DNA of 59,273 nucleotides from JACNIV01 sp965370415 (lineage in GTDB: Bacteria; Cloacimonadota; Cloacimonadia; Cloacimonadales; TCS61). The notes under the pieces are model-generated. The model searched no databases. It worked only from the letters and a program-made list of their open reading frames with translations, and was not told the origin of the DNA. The translations under genes were made by a program, and so were the position numbers. The stretch covers positions 1 through 59,273 of the forward strand of contig CBDUTJ010000014.1 of assembly GCA_965370415.1 (NCBI GenBank). The letters are read 5' to 3'. Positions 49,720 to 58,727 of this stretch are shown piece by piece; within the stretch, counting starts at the first letter, position 1; every line of letters begins with the position of its first letter.

Positions 49720-49768
49720 AATTATTACCTCTTTTTATTTTTCTAAGACCAGCAGTGATTATGCTACC

Positions 49769-50035
49769 TTATTTAGCAATACTTTTTTTCCGGAACATGA
49801 GCGGGATCTTTTCGTTATCGGGGGCACCGATCTGAATCAGTTCCCAATCTTTATCGTAATCTTTTATTGCATGTCTAAGAACCATAACTTTCTCTTCCGA
49901 AGTTGGTTCTGTTCCTTCCCAGTGGATTAACTCAACCCTGTATTTCAAGGTTTTTTTCCTGCCGTTGATACGCACATCTATCTCAACGTTTTGTTCTGCT
50001 TCCAATGTTGGAATTGATAATACAACCTCTCTCAT
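49769..50035 (-). CDS. Small soluble protein of unknown function in the ABC-exporter operon
   Basis: 88 residues, excellent AGGAGG RBS. Predicted mostly beta: VVLSIPTLEAEQNVEIDVRI, a charged turn, then KYRVELIHWEGTEPTSEEKV, a helix (VMVLRHAIKDYDKDWELIQI) and a basic end. No signal peptide or membrane helix, so cytoplasmic. I recognise no family. It lies 16 bases after an FtsX permease gene and 49 bases before tolC, which argues for a real gene. Confidence 0.65.
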   Translation of the reverse strand: MREVVLSIPTLEAEQNVEIDVRINGRKKTLKYRVELIHWEGTEPTSEEKVMVLRHAIKDYDKDWELIQIGAPDNEKIPLMFRKKSIAK

Positions 50036-50051
50036 TTTATCCTCCTAAGCT

Positions 50052-52397
50052 TTATTCATACTTCAGTGCATCTATGGGATTTGCATTTGCTGCTTTTATG
50101 GTTTGGTAACTTATTACAAGTAATGCAATAGCAAGTGTTGCCAGACCCGGTAAAGCAAAAATCCAGATATTCAATTTTATTTTGTACGGAAAATTACGGA
50201 GAAGTAATTCCATTAATAAAAATGCTGATACCCAACCAATTGCATTTGCGATAAGAATAGATTTTATAAAATCTGAAGTAAGTAATTTCACAATTCGTAA
50301 TACTGATGCTCCGTGAACTTTCCGAATCCCGATCTCTTTGGTTCTTTGTTCTGTCATATAGGATGAAAGTCCAAACAAACCAAGGCAGGAAATAAAAATC
50401 GCTAAAATTGCAAAACTACCCAATAAGGATTGTATTCGCTTTGAAGAACGATACATTGCATCGAAGTCATCTCCCATAAAATAAAATTCAAAAGGAAAAT
50501 CCGGATTGTGTTTATTGGCTATTTTCTTTATTTCAGCGATGGTGTTTTTTACATCGGAGTTATCAATTCTTAATGTTAGATAATTGTATCCCCAGTTTTC
50601 TGTAGAACAAAAAATAAAAAGTGGTCCGATTTTGTTACTTACAGGTTTAAAATGGAAATCTTTAATAACCCCGATCACATTATAGGAATCAATGCCTTTT
50701 CGATATATTGTTGTTCCAATAGGATTTTCAAGATTGGTTACTTCGACATAACTTTCGTTTATGACAATATTAGGTGAATCGATCGGAAATTTTTCTGAAA
50801 AGAAATCTCCTTTTTTCAATTCCAGTTTCATAGTCGTCAAATAATCGTAATCAACATTTAAATAAGTTACAAGCGGATTTAAATTCTCATCGATACCATC
50901 CCATTTCCAATATGATCCATTTTGATAAATACCTGTAGGAAGCCGGGAAGATGCCGTAGCATTTAAAATATTTCTATTCTGAAGCAGATCATTTTTTATA
51001 GATTGATAATTATTTTTTAGATTACCTTCTAATTTTATATACATAAGATGCTCTTTATCAAATCCCAAGTTTTTATTCATCATAAAACTGGTTTGCTTGA
51101 ATATTACAATAATGCTTATTATCAGTACAATAGAAATAACAAATTGAAAAACAACAAGTCCTTTCCGCGATTTAGATTTACTTCCACTTAAGAAGCCACC
51201 ACTTTTTAGAACTGTAGTAGGTTTATGTGAAGAGAGTATTATGGCAGGATAAATTCCAGAGATGATCCCAGTTATAATTGTAATTATAGGAATTCCCAAA
51301 AGAATAAACTTATTAGAAAAATCAAATATTATGCTTTTTTGTAAAATATTATTGAATACAGGCAAAAACAATTCTACCAAGACCATTGCTACAAAGAGTG
51401 CAAATAGAGATAAAATAATTGATTCACTGAAAAATTGCATCATTATTTGTTTTCGATTACCACCAACCACTTTCCGAAGTCCCACTTCTCTTGCCCGTCT
51501 GGCAGACCGAGCTGTAGTAAGATTCATAAAATTGATGCAAGCGATTACCAGAATTATAACAGCAATATATGAAAACAGGATAACCATACCCAAATAACCA
51601 TACAGGAATAAATGTAATTTTGAAAATGGATATAACGAAACTTCAGTATTTGATTCCGGTCGTGAATCTTTTATGCGATTTTCTATTTTTTCCTTCACTT
51701 GTTCAAAATCAGTTCCTTCCGCAAGTTGAATATAAGTAATGAATGATAAATTGTACCAGGTTTTTGTTGCATCTTTATTCCATAATTCATTTAAAAATTC
51801 AACCGGTACTACAATATCGAATTGAAGCGATGAATTTTCAGGGATATTTTGGAAGATACCTCCGACTGTGAAGTGGTATTGATTATCAAAAAGGATCGTT
51901 TCCCCAACAATATCTTGTCCCTTGAAATGCTTTTCTGCAATATCTTCTGATATCAGAATTGTATGAGGATCATAAAGGGCTGTTTCATGATTTCCCTGAA
52001 CGAAAGGAAACGAGAACATTTCGAAAATAGATGGATCAGCGAATTTGATTCTCTCTTTGAAGGGTTTTTCATTATAGGTTAAAAGATATTCTGAATGACT
52101 GTTATTTAATCGTGTGGAATTAATGATCTCAGGGTACTCAGCTTTAAGTGCAGGACCTATTGCAGGAACGTTTCCGGTTCCAAACTCTCTATGCTCACCA
52201 AACATTGTGTAATTTGTAACCAGATAAATATCATCTAGATTTTCATTAAATCTGTCATAAGTTATTTCAGTATTAACCCACATAAGAATAATAATGCAAA
52301 CCGCCATTCCCACTGCAAGCCCGGTTATGTTTATAAATGAATATATCTTTTGCTTGAGAATATTTCTCAATGCGATCTTAATATAATTTTTAAACAT
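50052..52397 (-). CDS. MacB/FtsX-type ABC transporter permease, copy 1
   Basis: 781 residues, the duplicated permease form with about eight membrane helices. The N-terminal block is FKNYIKIALRNILKQKIYSF, then the periplasmic MacB_PCD domain, a first FtsX core (NFMNLTTARSARRAREVGLR), a second half with another periplasmic domain, and a second core (SSYMTEQRTKEIGIRKVHGA). It ends ANANPIDALKYE, like the other two copies. It lacks an ATPase domain; the ATPase encoded at 53125 would serve it. Likely exports a lipid, peptide or lipoprotein-related substrate; unknown. Confidence 0.92.
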   Translation of the reverse strand: MFKNYIKIALRNILKQKIYSFINITGLAVGMAVCIIILMWVNTEITYDRFNENLDDIYLVTNYTMFGEHREFGTGNVPAIGPALKAEYPEIINSTRLNNSHSEYLLTYNEKPFKERIKFADPSIFEMFSFPFVQGNHETALYDPHTILISEDIAEKHFKGQDIVGETILFDNQYHFTVGGIFQNIPENSSLQFDIVVPVEFLNELWNKDATKTWYNLSFITYIQLAEGTDFEQVKEKIENRIKDSRPESNTEVSLYPFSKLHLFLYGYLGMVILFSYIAVIILVIACINFMNLTTARSARRAREVGLRKVVGGNRKQIMMQFFSESIILSLFALFVAMVLVELFLPVFNNILQKSIIFDFSNKFILLGIPIITIITGIISGIYPAIILSSHKPTTVLKSGGFLSGSKSKSRKGLVVFQFVISIVLIISIIVIFKQTSFMMNKNLGFDKEHLMYIKLEGNLKNNYQSIKNDLLQNRNILNATASSRLPTGIYQNGSYWKWDGIDENLNPLVTYLNVDYDYLTTMKLELKKGDFFSEKFPIDSPNIVINESYVEVTNLENPIGTTIYRKGIDSYNVIGVIKDFHFKPVSNKIGPLFIFCSTENWGYNYLTLRIDNSDVKNTIAEIKKIANKHNPDFPFEFYFMGDDFDAMYRSSKRIQSLLGSFAILAIFISCLGLFGLSSYMTEQRTKEIGIRKVHGASVLRIVKLLTSDFIKSILIANAIGWVSAFLLMELLLRNFPYKIKLNIWIFALPGLATLAIALLVISYQTIKAANANPIDALKYE

Positions 52398-52407
52398 TAA
52401 TAACCCC

Positions 52408-53073
52408 TTAAATATAAATTGCTATCTTGCAGACTTCATCACCTTTTATCAGTGATTCAATGATTTCTACTTTAACTTTTCTCTGCAAAATATATTCCCA
52501 TATATCTTTGTAAAATCCAGCTCCACAATAGCAGTAATTCACATCGAGTGGTTTTTCGTTATTTAAGAACAAGTCTCTGATTCGGGGACAATGACAATAA
52601 TAATATTTCTTTTTTTGTGCGTCTGTTGTTTGGAAATATTTATGAAATTCTTTCGGGATCTTGGTGGCATAAATTGTATTTCCTTCCAGTTTCCCAGCCA
52701 TTCCCCAACCGCTTTCACGCAGAAATTTCATTTGTTCATCATTGATATTCTTGTATTGCTCAATGAACTTCTCGAATACTTTTTGAAGCATTCTATGTGC
52801 TTTCTTCAGGCTTTTTGTTTTTGCATATTCATTACGGATATTTCCAAGATAATCTTTGGGAGTAATGCAGGCACAACTCGTCATTACTTTGTTGATCTCG
52901 TCTTGAGTAAGTTTTTCTTTTAACATTTTCATCAGATTTTTTGTCCATTCTAGAAGAGACTGCTCTTCTTCATTTTCTGTAAGCTCGTTAAACAAATCCG
53001 CTTTGCCGATCTTTTTCAGGCCAATTTGAAGTTTATCTAACCATTGTTCTTCAAAGTTCTTATCAAAAGCCAT
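52408..53073 (-). CDS. Cys-rich soluble protein of unknown function within the ABC-exporter operon
   Basis: 221 residues from ATG 53073 (AGGA eight bases upstream; a GTG at 53097 is possible). The N-terminal two thirds are helical and charged, with CACITPKDYLGNIRNEYAKT near 90-110. The C-terminal part holds YYYCHCPRIRDLF and VNYCYCGAGFYKDIWEYIL and then KVEIIESLIKGDEVCKIAIY. The arrangement recalls small metal- or thiol-binding domains at the end of some uncharacterised bacterial families (perhaps DUF6144), but I cannot confirm it. It lies between the ATPase gene and a permease gene. Confidence 0.6.
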   Translation of the reverse strand: MAFDKNFEEQWLDKLQIGLKKIGKADLFNELTENEEEQSLLEWTKNLMKMLKEKLTQDEINKVMTSCACITPKDYLGNIRNEYAKTKSLKKAHRMLQKVFEKFIEQYKNINDEQMKFLRESGWGMAGKLEGNTIYATKIPKEFHKYFQTTDAQKKKYYYCHCPRIRDLFLNNEKPLDVNYCYCGAGFYKDIWEYILQRKVKVEIIESLIKGDEVCKIAIYI

Positions 53074-53124
53074 TTTTTTTCCTATTTTAATCTCCACTTT
53101 TGAATAAACATCTTTCAGTTAAAA

Positions 53125-53787
53125 TTAGTTTACAATTCTTCCATCTAACAGGTTTATTATACGTGTACCATAAGCAGCTTTTTCTTTTGAGTGAGTTACC
53201 TGAATAATGGTTGTTCCTTCTTTGTTCAGTTTTGTAAAAAGCTCCATGATCTCTTTTCCAGTTTCGGAATTCAGGTTACCGGTTGGTTCATCTGCCAGAA
53301 GTAAACTTGGTTTCCCAATAATTGCACGTGCAATTCCGACGAGCTGCTGCTGACCACCGGAAAGTTGGTTTGGGAAAAGGTCTTTCTTACCTACTATATT
53401 GAATTTGTCTAGCATATCACATACAATTGATTTTCGCTCTGTTCCCTTAATTTTTTGATATAGAAGTGGCATTTCAATGTTTTCATAAACTGTAAGTTCG
53501 TCTATAAGATGATATTGCTGAAAGACAAAACCGATTTCATGCTTATGAAGTTCAGTGCGTTTCTTTTCATTAAATTTGTGAACAGGATTTTCTTTATAAA
53601 AATATTCCCCATCATCCAGGTTCTCCAACATTCCCAAAATATAAAGTAAAGTTGATTTACCAGCACCGGAAGGTCCCATCACGGTTATGAATTCACTTTT
53701 TTCAACATTGATATCTACATCCCGCAGAACATAAGTTTTCACAAAATTGTTCGAATAATACTTAAATGCACCTTTCAATTGTAACAT
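53125..53787 (-). CDS. ABC transporter ATPase (LolD/MacB type)
   Basis: 220 residues, GGGAG RBS. Walker A GPSGAGKST, Q-loop FVFQQYHLIDEL, signature LSGGQQQLVGIARA, Walker B LLLADEPTG and H-loop TIIQVTHSKE are all intact. Size and the IVGKKDLFPNQLSGG region match LolD/MacB/FtsE-like ATPases that work with FtsX-fold permeases by mechanotransmission. It is the only ATPase for three permeases in this block. Confidence 0.95.
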   Translation of the reverse strand: MLQLKGAFKYYSNNFVKTYVLRDVDINVEKSEFITVMGPSGAGKSTLLYILGMLENLDDGEYFYKENPVHKFNEKKRTELHKHEIGFVFQQYHLIDELTVYENIEMPLLYQKIKGTERKSIVCDMLDKFNIVGKKDLFPNQLSGGQQQLVGIARAIIGKPSLLLADEPTGNLNSETGKEIMELFTKLNKEGTTIIQVTHSKEKAAYGTRIINLLDGRIVN

Positions 53788-53801
53788 ATTTTCTCCCTTT
53801 T

Positions 53802-56156
53802 TTACTCATATTTTAAAGCTTTTACTGGGTTGGAATTTGCTGCTTTGAATGACCGAAAACTGATAGTAATTAATGCTATTGCTAAAGCAGTAATTCCTGC
53901 AAGCAGGAAAATCCAAAGTTCAAAAGTTGTTTTGTAGGCAAATGATTGCAGCCATTTATTCATGGCAAACCAGGCCAGCGGCCAGGAGATGATATTAGCG
54001 ATCAATACCCACTTGGTAAATTCTTTTGTAAGTAAAAATACAATATTTGGAATTGATGCTCCCAGCACTTTCCGAATACCTATCTCTTTAAATCTTTGCT
54101 CAGTCATGAAGGAAGCTAGACCAAATAAACCTAGACAGGAAATAAAAATTGCGAAAGCAGTGAAGAAGTCGAAAATCTTGCTCATCTGTTTTTCTGCTTG
54201 ATACATTTTTTGAAATTGGTCATCAAGGAAATGATAATCAAATGGGTAATCGGGTACAAACTCTTCCCATATTTTTTTTATCTGAACTATCACATCGCTC
54301 ATATTTTCTGCTTTTAACTTCAGGTGTATCACACCACTCATATCTGGCACTAGTTTTATCACTAACGGTTCCACTTTATTGCGGATGTGTTTGAAATTGA
54401 AATTTTTCACAACACCAATAACCGGACCTGATATCTCATCATACCTGTAATGAAGCGTTTCCTCAGTAGGATTGTCAAAGCCCATTATCTCTGCTGCCTT
54501 CTCATTAATCACAAATCCCAGAGTATCTGTCGAGAACTCACGTGAAAAACTGCGACCTGCTACCATTTCCATTTCAAATGTTTCAAAGAAATCATAATCC
54601 ACTTGTAATGTATGGATCAATATCCTGGCATCCTCTTCCAGACCTTTCCAACTAAATCCATATCCTGATGTAGCAAAATTGGTGGGATACTGGCTGGAAG
54701 TAGATAAAGATTTCACACTGGAAATCTTCCGTAATTCATTTTTAAACGTGTCTAATTGTTCATCAGGAAAATTATAACTTGTAAAACTCAATACCTGTTC
54801 ACGGTTAAATCCGACATCCGATTTAAAAATATAATTAAGTTGTTTATGAATGATGATAGTGCTGATTATCAGTATGATTGAAAGTGAAAACTGCACGATC
54901 ACCAATATCTTTCTGAAAATTCCTTTCTTAGAACCACTGCTGATTGAGCCTTTGAGAACAGTAACTGGTTTGAAAGACGATAAAAGAATAGCAGGATAAA
55001 TACCGGAAACCAGACCAGTACTGATAGTAATTCCCACCAACAATAAGAGAACATTCATGTTTTTTAATAAACTGAGGTCTTTGCCATGAATATCGTTGAA
55101 ATATGGTAGCGTAATTTCTACCAGAGCTAGTGCAATCAACATTGCCAGGATCGCCAGCAGGATAGATTCACCAAAGAATTGTGTTATAAGGTTTTTGCGA
55201 CATGAACCAACTACTTTGCGCATTCCTACCTCCTTGGCTCTTTTTGTACTTCTAGCAGTAGAAAGATTCATGAAATTTATACAGGCAATGAGCAAAATAA
55301 AAGCAGCTATCATTGAAAATATTCGTACATAAACAATACTACCGTGACCTCCAATATCTGCTACATAATTGGAAAACAGGTGAATTTGTTTAAGGGGCTG
55401 CAAATTGAGTTTTACTGGATAGTCAACTTCATGTTCTTCCAGATAACCTTCAATCTTCCTATCAAAATCCTGCCAATCTACATTTTCCTGCAATTGAACA
55501 TAGGTATAATATGAATTTGAACCCCATTCTTCCAGGTTGCCACCAAGTTTTTTTAAAACTTCAAACGGTACTATAAAATCAAAATCAAGATGTGAATTAT
55601 CCGAAACATTCTGGAAAATTCCTGTTACTTTTATATCGGTCGAATTATTGACTTGCAGAGTTTTCCCCAGAGGATTTTCATCACCAAAATATCTCTCAGC
55701 CATGTCTTCGGAAATGGCAACGTTGAAAAGATCATCAAACATAACCTTCCTGTCACCTGCTATTATCGGGAAAGAAAATATGTCAAAAATACTGGGATCA
55801 GCTAGAGTTATATTTGCTTTGAACCTCTCCCCTTCATTTTTCATGTAACCGAAAAAATAGGTTTGGAATCTGGTGAAATTTACCACTTCAGGGAAATCTT
55901 CTAACATGGCAGGTCCCAATGGGGATGGTGTTACAGCAACCGGGAATGGTTCGCCGGATTGCTGCTGCATTTCTACAACACGATAGATATTATTGGCATT
56001 TTTGTGGAATCTATCGTAACTGAGCTCATGCTGCACCCAGAGCAAAATAAGAATACAACAAGCCAAACCAATAGCCAGGCCAACTATATTTATAAAAGAA
56101 TACCCTTTGTGTCGCATCAGATTTCTTAATGCTATTTTCAGATAATTTTTGAACAT
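53802..56156 (-). CDS. MacB/FtsX-type ABC transporter permease, copy 2
   Basis: 784 residues, AGGAG RBS. Same architecture as the neighbouring copies: FKNYLKIALRNLMRHKGYSF at the start, first FtsX core NFMNLSTARSTKRAKEVGMR, second core ASFMTEQRFKEIGIRKVLGA and ending ANSNPVKALKYE. The middle contains FRKILVIVQFSLSIILIIST, the conserved helix opening the second half. It lies 15 bases upstream of the ATPase gene in transcription order. The three copies differ mostly in their periplasmic domains, which suggests different substrates or partners. Confidence 0.92.
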   Translation of the reverse strand: MFKNYLKIALRNLMRHKGYSFINIVGLAIGLACCILILLWVQHELSYDRFHKNANNIYRVVEMQQQSGEPFPVAVTPSPLGPAMLEDFPEVVNFTRFQTYFFGYMKNEGERFKANITLADPSIFDIFSFPIIAGDRKVMFDDLFNVAISEDMAERYFGDENPLGKTLQVNNSTDIKVTGIFQNVSDNSHLDFDFIVPFEVLKKLGGNLEEWGSNSYYTYVQLQENVDWQDFDRKIEGYLEEHEVDYPVKLNLQPLKQIHLFSNYVADIGGHGSIVYVRIFSMIAAFILLIACINFMNLSTARSTKRAKEVGMRKVVGSCRKNLITQFFGESILLAILAMLIALALVEITLPYFNDIHGKDLSLLKNMNVLLLLVGITISTGLVSGIYPAILLSSFKPVTVLKGSISSGSKKGIFRKILVIVQFSLSIILIISTIIIHKQLNYIFKSDVGFNREQVLSFTSYNFPDEQLDTFKNELRKISSVKSLSTSSQYPTNFATSGYGFSWKGLEEDARILIHTLQVDYDFFETFEMEMVAGRSFSREFSTDTLGFVINEKAAEIMGFDNPTEETLHYRYDEISGPVIGVVKNFNFKHIRNKVEPLVIKLVPDMSGVIHLKLKAENMSDVIVQIKKIWEEFVPDYPFDYHFLDDQFQKMYQAEKQMSKIFDFFTAFAIFISCLGLFGLASFMTEQRFKEIGIRKVLGASIPNIVFLLTKEFTKWVLIANIISWPLAWFAMNKWLQSFAYKTTFELWIFLLAGITALAIALITISFRSFKAANSNPVKALKYE

Positions 56157-56171
56157 TGTTTTTCTCCTGAT

Positions 56172-58604
56172 TTACTCATACTTCAGTGCTTCTACAGGAT
56201 TGGAATGAGCTGATCTTAATGTTTGAACACTAACCGTAACTAGTGCAATAACCAGTGCTAATCCTCCAGATGCAAAGAAAATCCAGTAACTGATATTGGT
56301 GCGATAGGCAAAATTTTGCAACCATTTACTCATTGCCAGATAGGCTAACGGACAGGCTATCAAACAGGATAGAATGACCAATTTGATAAAATCCCTGGAG
56401 AGCAGTGCAACGATTTGCAATACAGATGCTCCCATAACTTTTCGAACACCTATTTCTTTGGTTCGTTGTTCAGCTGTAAAAGCTGCCAATCCAAATAAAC
56501 CAAGACAGGCAATGAATATTGTGATAATTGTGAAATAGGTAAAAAGAACTATCAGTTTTTCTTCCGCCAGATAAAGCTGATTTAATTGATCATCTACAAA
56601 TACAAACCGAATAGGTTCATCAGGACTGAAACGATTCCAGATTTCTGTAATATAGTCGATTGTATCGAGATAATTCTCACCTTTAATGCGAACGAATACT
56701 CGAAGATTTTCACGGTAACGGTATTGCATATCATCAGTAATGAGCCAGATGAGAACCGGATGAATTTCCTGCCGCATGGAATTGGCATGAAAATTCTTAA
56801 CTATACCGATAATATTTGCAAAATTATCATTACCTAAACTGTCTGTGAATGCTACAACTCTTTTTCCAAGAGGTTTATTCCAGCCAAATTTTCGCACAGC
56901 AGCTTCATTTACCATTACAGATTGAGCCCATGTATTTTCTATATCTCGACTGAAATTCCGACCTTCTAATATTTCCATTTGCATGGCATCAATATAATCA
57001 AAATCTGCCTGCATGAATTGGCAGCTCATCTGCTGAATATCACCTCCATTTGTTTCTGCTCGAACCGGAGACCGATTGAAAGTTGTACCGGGTATATTGA
57101 AAGAAGCTGCTGCTGACATGATACCTTGATGTGAAACAAGTTCCTGCTTGAAAGATTGCATCTGCTGTTCAATTTGCGGATTCTGAACACTGATCGCCAT
57201 TAAATATTCTTTATTAAAGCCCAGATCTTTATTTTTGGAATACATCAATTGCTTGATAACAACAAGGGTCCCGATGATCATAGCAATGGAAATACTGAAT
57301 TGAATTATTATCAAAATTTTTCGAAATAAAGCTCCCTGAACTCCTTTTACGGTTTCCGATTTAAGTGTGTGAACAGGTTGAAAATGAGAAAGGAAAAAGG
57401 CTGGATAAATTCCAGCTAAAAATCCAATAACAATTCCTAATAAAAGTGTTCCAATTAGATATTCCGGGTTAGTGATCAGATTCATTGTCACGTTCAAAGA
57501 TGTGATATCATTAAATACGGGTAACAACAATTCAACAAGAACAAGAGAGATTGCTGCAGCTCCTGTTGCCATCAATATCGATTCCAGCAGGAATTGCCGG
57601 ATCAATGAACCGCGATTAGAACCGAAAACTTTACGTAAGCCAACTTCCCTGCTGCGCCGAGTAGAACGTGCTGTAGCTAGGTTCATATAGTTTATGCAGG
57701 CAATAAGAAGCAGGAAAATTGCAATAATGCTGAATACATAGATATAGATAATATCACCATTAGGATACATTTCCCACACTAGGTTGGAATGAAGACGAAT
57801 GGATTTAATTGATTGTAAGGAAAGTGTTGAATGTCCGTTTATTCTATCGTATGTTTCCTTCATGTAGGTTTCAAAGAATTCAGGAAATTTTGATTCCAAA
57901 TTTGCAGGATCGGCTTCATCAGCCAAAAGAAAATAATGATATACTTGCCAGCCATACCACACATTTTCTTCTCCCTGTCGGTATGCTCCTACCCAGGGGA
58001 CAAGTGCTTCATATGGAAAATGAGTACGTCCGGGGAGATCTTTGATAACTGCTGTCACTACTAGGTCAAAAGCATTTTCTATCGAGATAGTTTTTTGATA
58101 TGGATATTCATCTCCAAATATTCTTTTAGCTAGGCTTTCGGAAATAATGATAGCATTTTGCTGGGAAAAAGCTTCTTCTGCATTTCCCTCAATAAATTCA
58201 TTATGAAAAACATTGAAGAAGGTTGAATCAACTGCAAATATTTGATCTGTAACAACTGCATTTTCTTCATAATAAATATTAGCTTTGTGAGTGTATAGAG
58301 CATTCACACCGCATACTCTAGTACTCTCCAGAATTTCCGGATAGATCTCTTTCATAGTGGGAGAAATTGGTCGCGGAGCATTGCAGTATTTATCAATCTT
58401 TCCGCCCATATCATTCTCATTGTTCAGGCGAAAAATCCTGTCGGCATTTGGATAGAATTTATCGTAACTAAGCTCCGTTTGAATATACAGCACAATAAGC
58501 AGACAGCAGGTAATTCCAACAGCTAAACCCAGTATATTAAGAATTGAGTAGAATTTTTGACGGCTAATATTTCTGATAGCTACATTGAAATAATTTTTAA
58601 ACAT
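56172..58604 (-). CDS. MacB/FtsX-type ABC transporter permease, copy 3
   Basis: 810 residues, AAGGAG RBS. Start FKNYFNVAIRNISRQKFYSI, first core NYMNLATARSTRRSREVGLR, conserved FRKILIIIQFSISIAMIIGT, second core AAFTAEQRTKEIGVRKVMGA, end AHSNPVEALKYE. It is the longest copy, with a larger first periplasmic domain. It follows the formylglycine-generating-enzyme-like gene by 123 bases and is the first permease of the operon. Confidence 0.92.
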   Translation of the reverse strand: MFKNYFNVAIRNISRQKFYSILNILGLAVGITCCLLIVLYIQTELSYDKFYPNADRIFRLNNENDMGGKIDKYCNAPRPISPTMKEIYPEILESTRVCGVNALYTHKANIYYEENAVVTDQIFAVDSTFFNVFHNEFIEGNAEEAFSQQNAIIISESLAKRIFGDEYPYQKTISIENAFDLVVTAVIKDLPGRTHFPYEALVPWVGAYRQGEENVWYGWQVYHYFLLADEADPANLESKFPEFFETYMKETYDRINGHSTLSLQSIKSIRLHSNLVWEMYPNGDIIYIYVFSIIAIFLLLIACINYMNLATARSTRRSREVGLRKVFGSNRGSLIRQFLLESILMATGAAAISLVLVELLLPVFNDITSLNVTMNLITNPEYLIGTLLLGIVIGFLAGIYPAFFLSHFQPVHTLKSETVKGVQGALFRKILIIIQFSISIAMIIGTLVVIKQLMYSKNKDLGFNKEYLMAISVQNPQIEQQMQSFKQELVSHQGIMSAAASFNIPGTTFNRSPVRAETNGGDIQQMSCQFMQADFDYIDAMQMEILEGRNFSRDIENTWAQSVMVNEAAVRKFGWNKPLGKRVVAFTDSLGNDNFANIIGIVKNFHANSMRQEIHPVLIWLITDDMQYRYRENLRVFVRIKGENYLDTIDYITEIWNRFSPDEPIRFVFVDDQLNQLYLAEEKLIVLFTYFTIITIFIACLGLFGLAAFTAEQRTKEIGVRKVMGASVLQIVALLSRDFIKLVILSCLIACPLAYLAMSKWLQNFAYRTNISYWIFFASGGLALVIALVTVSVQTLRSAHSNPVEALKYE

Positions 58605-58727
58605 CTCATTTCTCCTTGAATAAGATTACTATTTCCGTTTAATCTTTTTTTGAAAGGGAGAATTAAAGAAAGTCTCACAATCATTGCAGGTTTTCCAATC
58701 ATTCGCTCTGAAGTTTGAAATCTAAAC

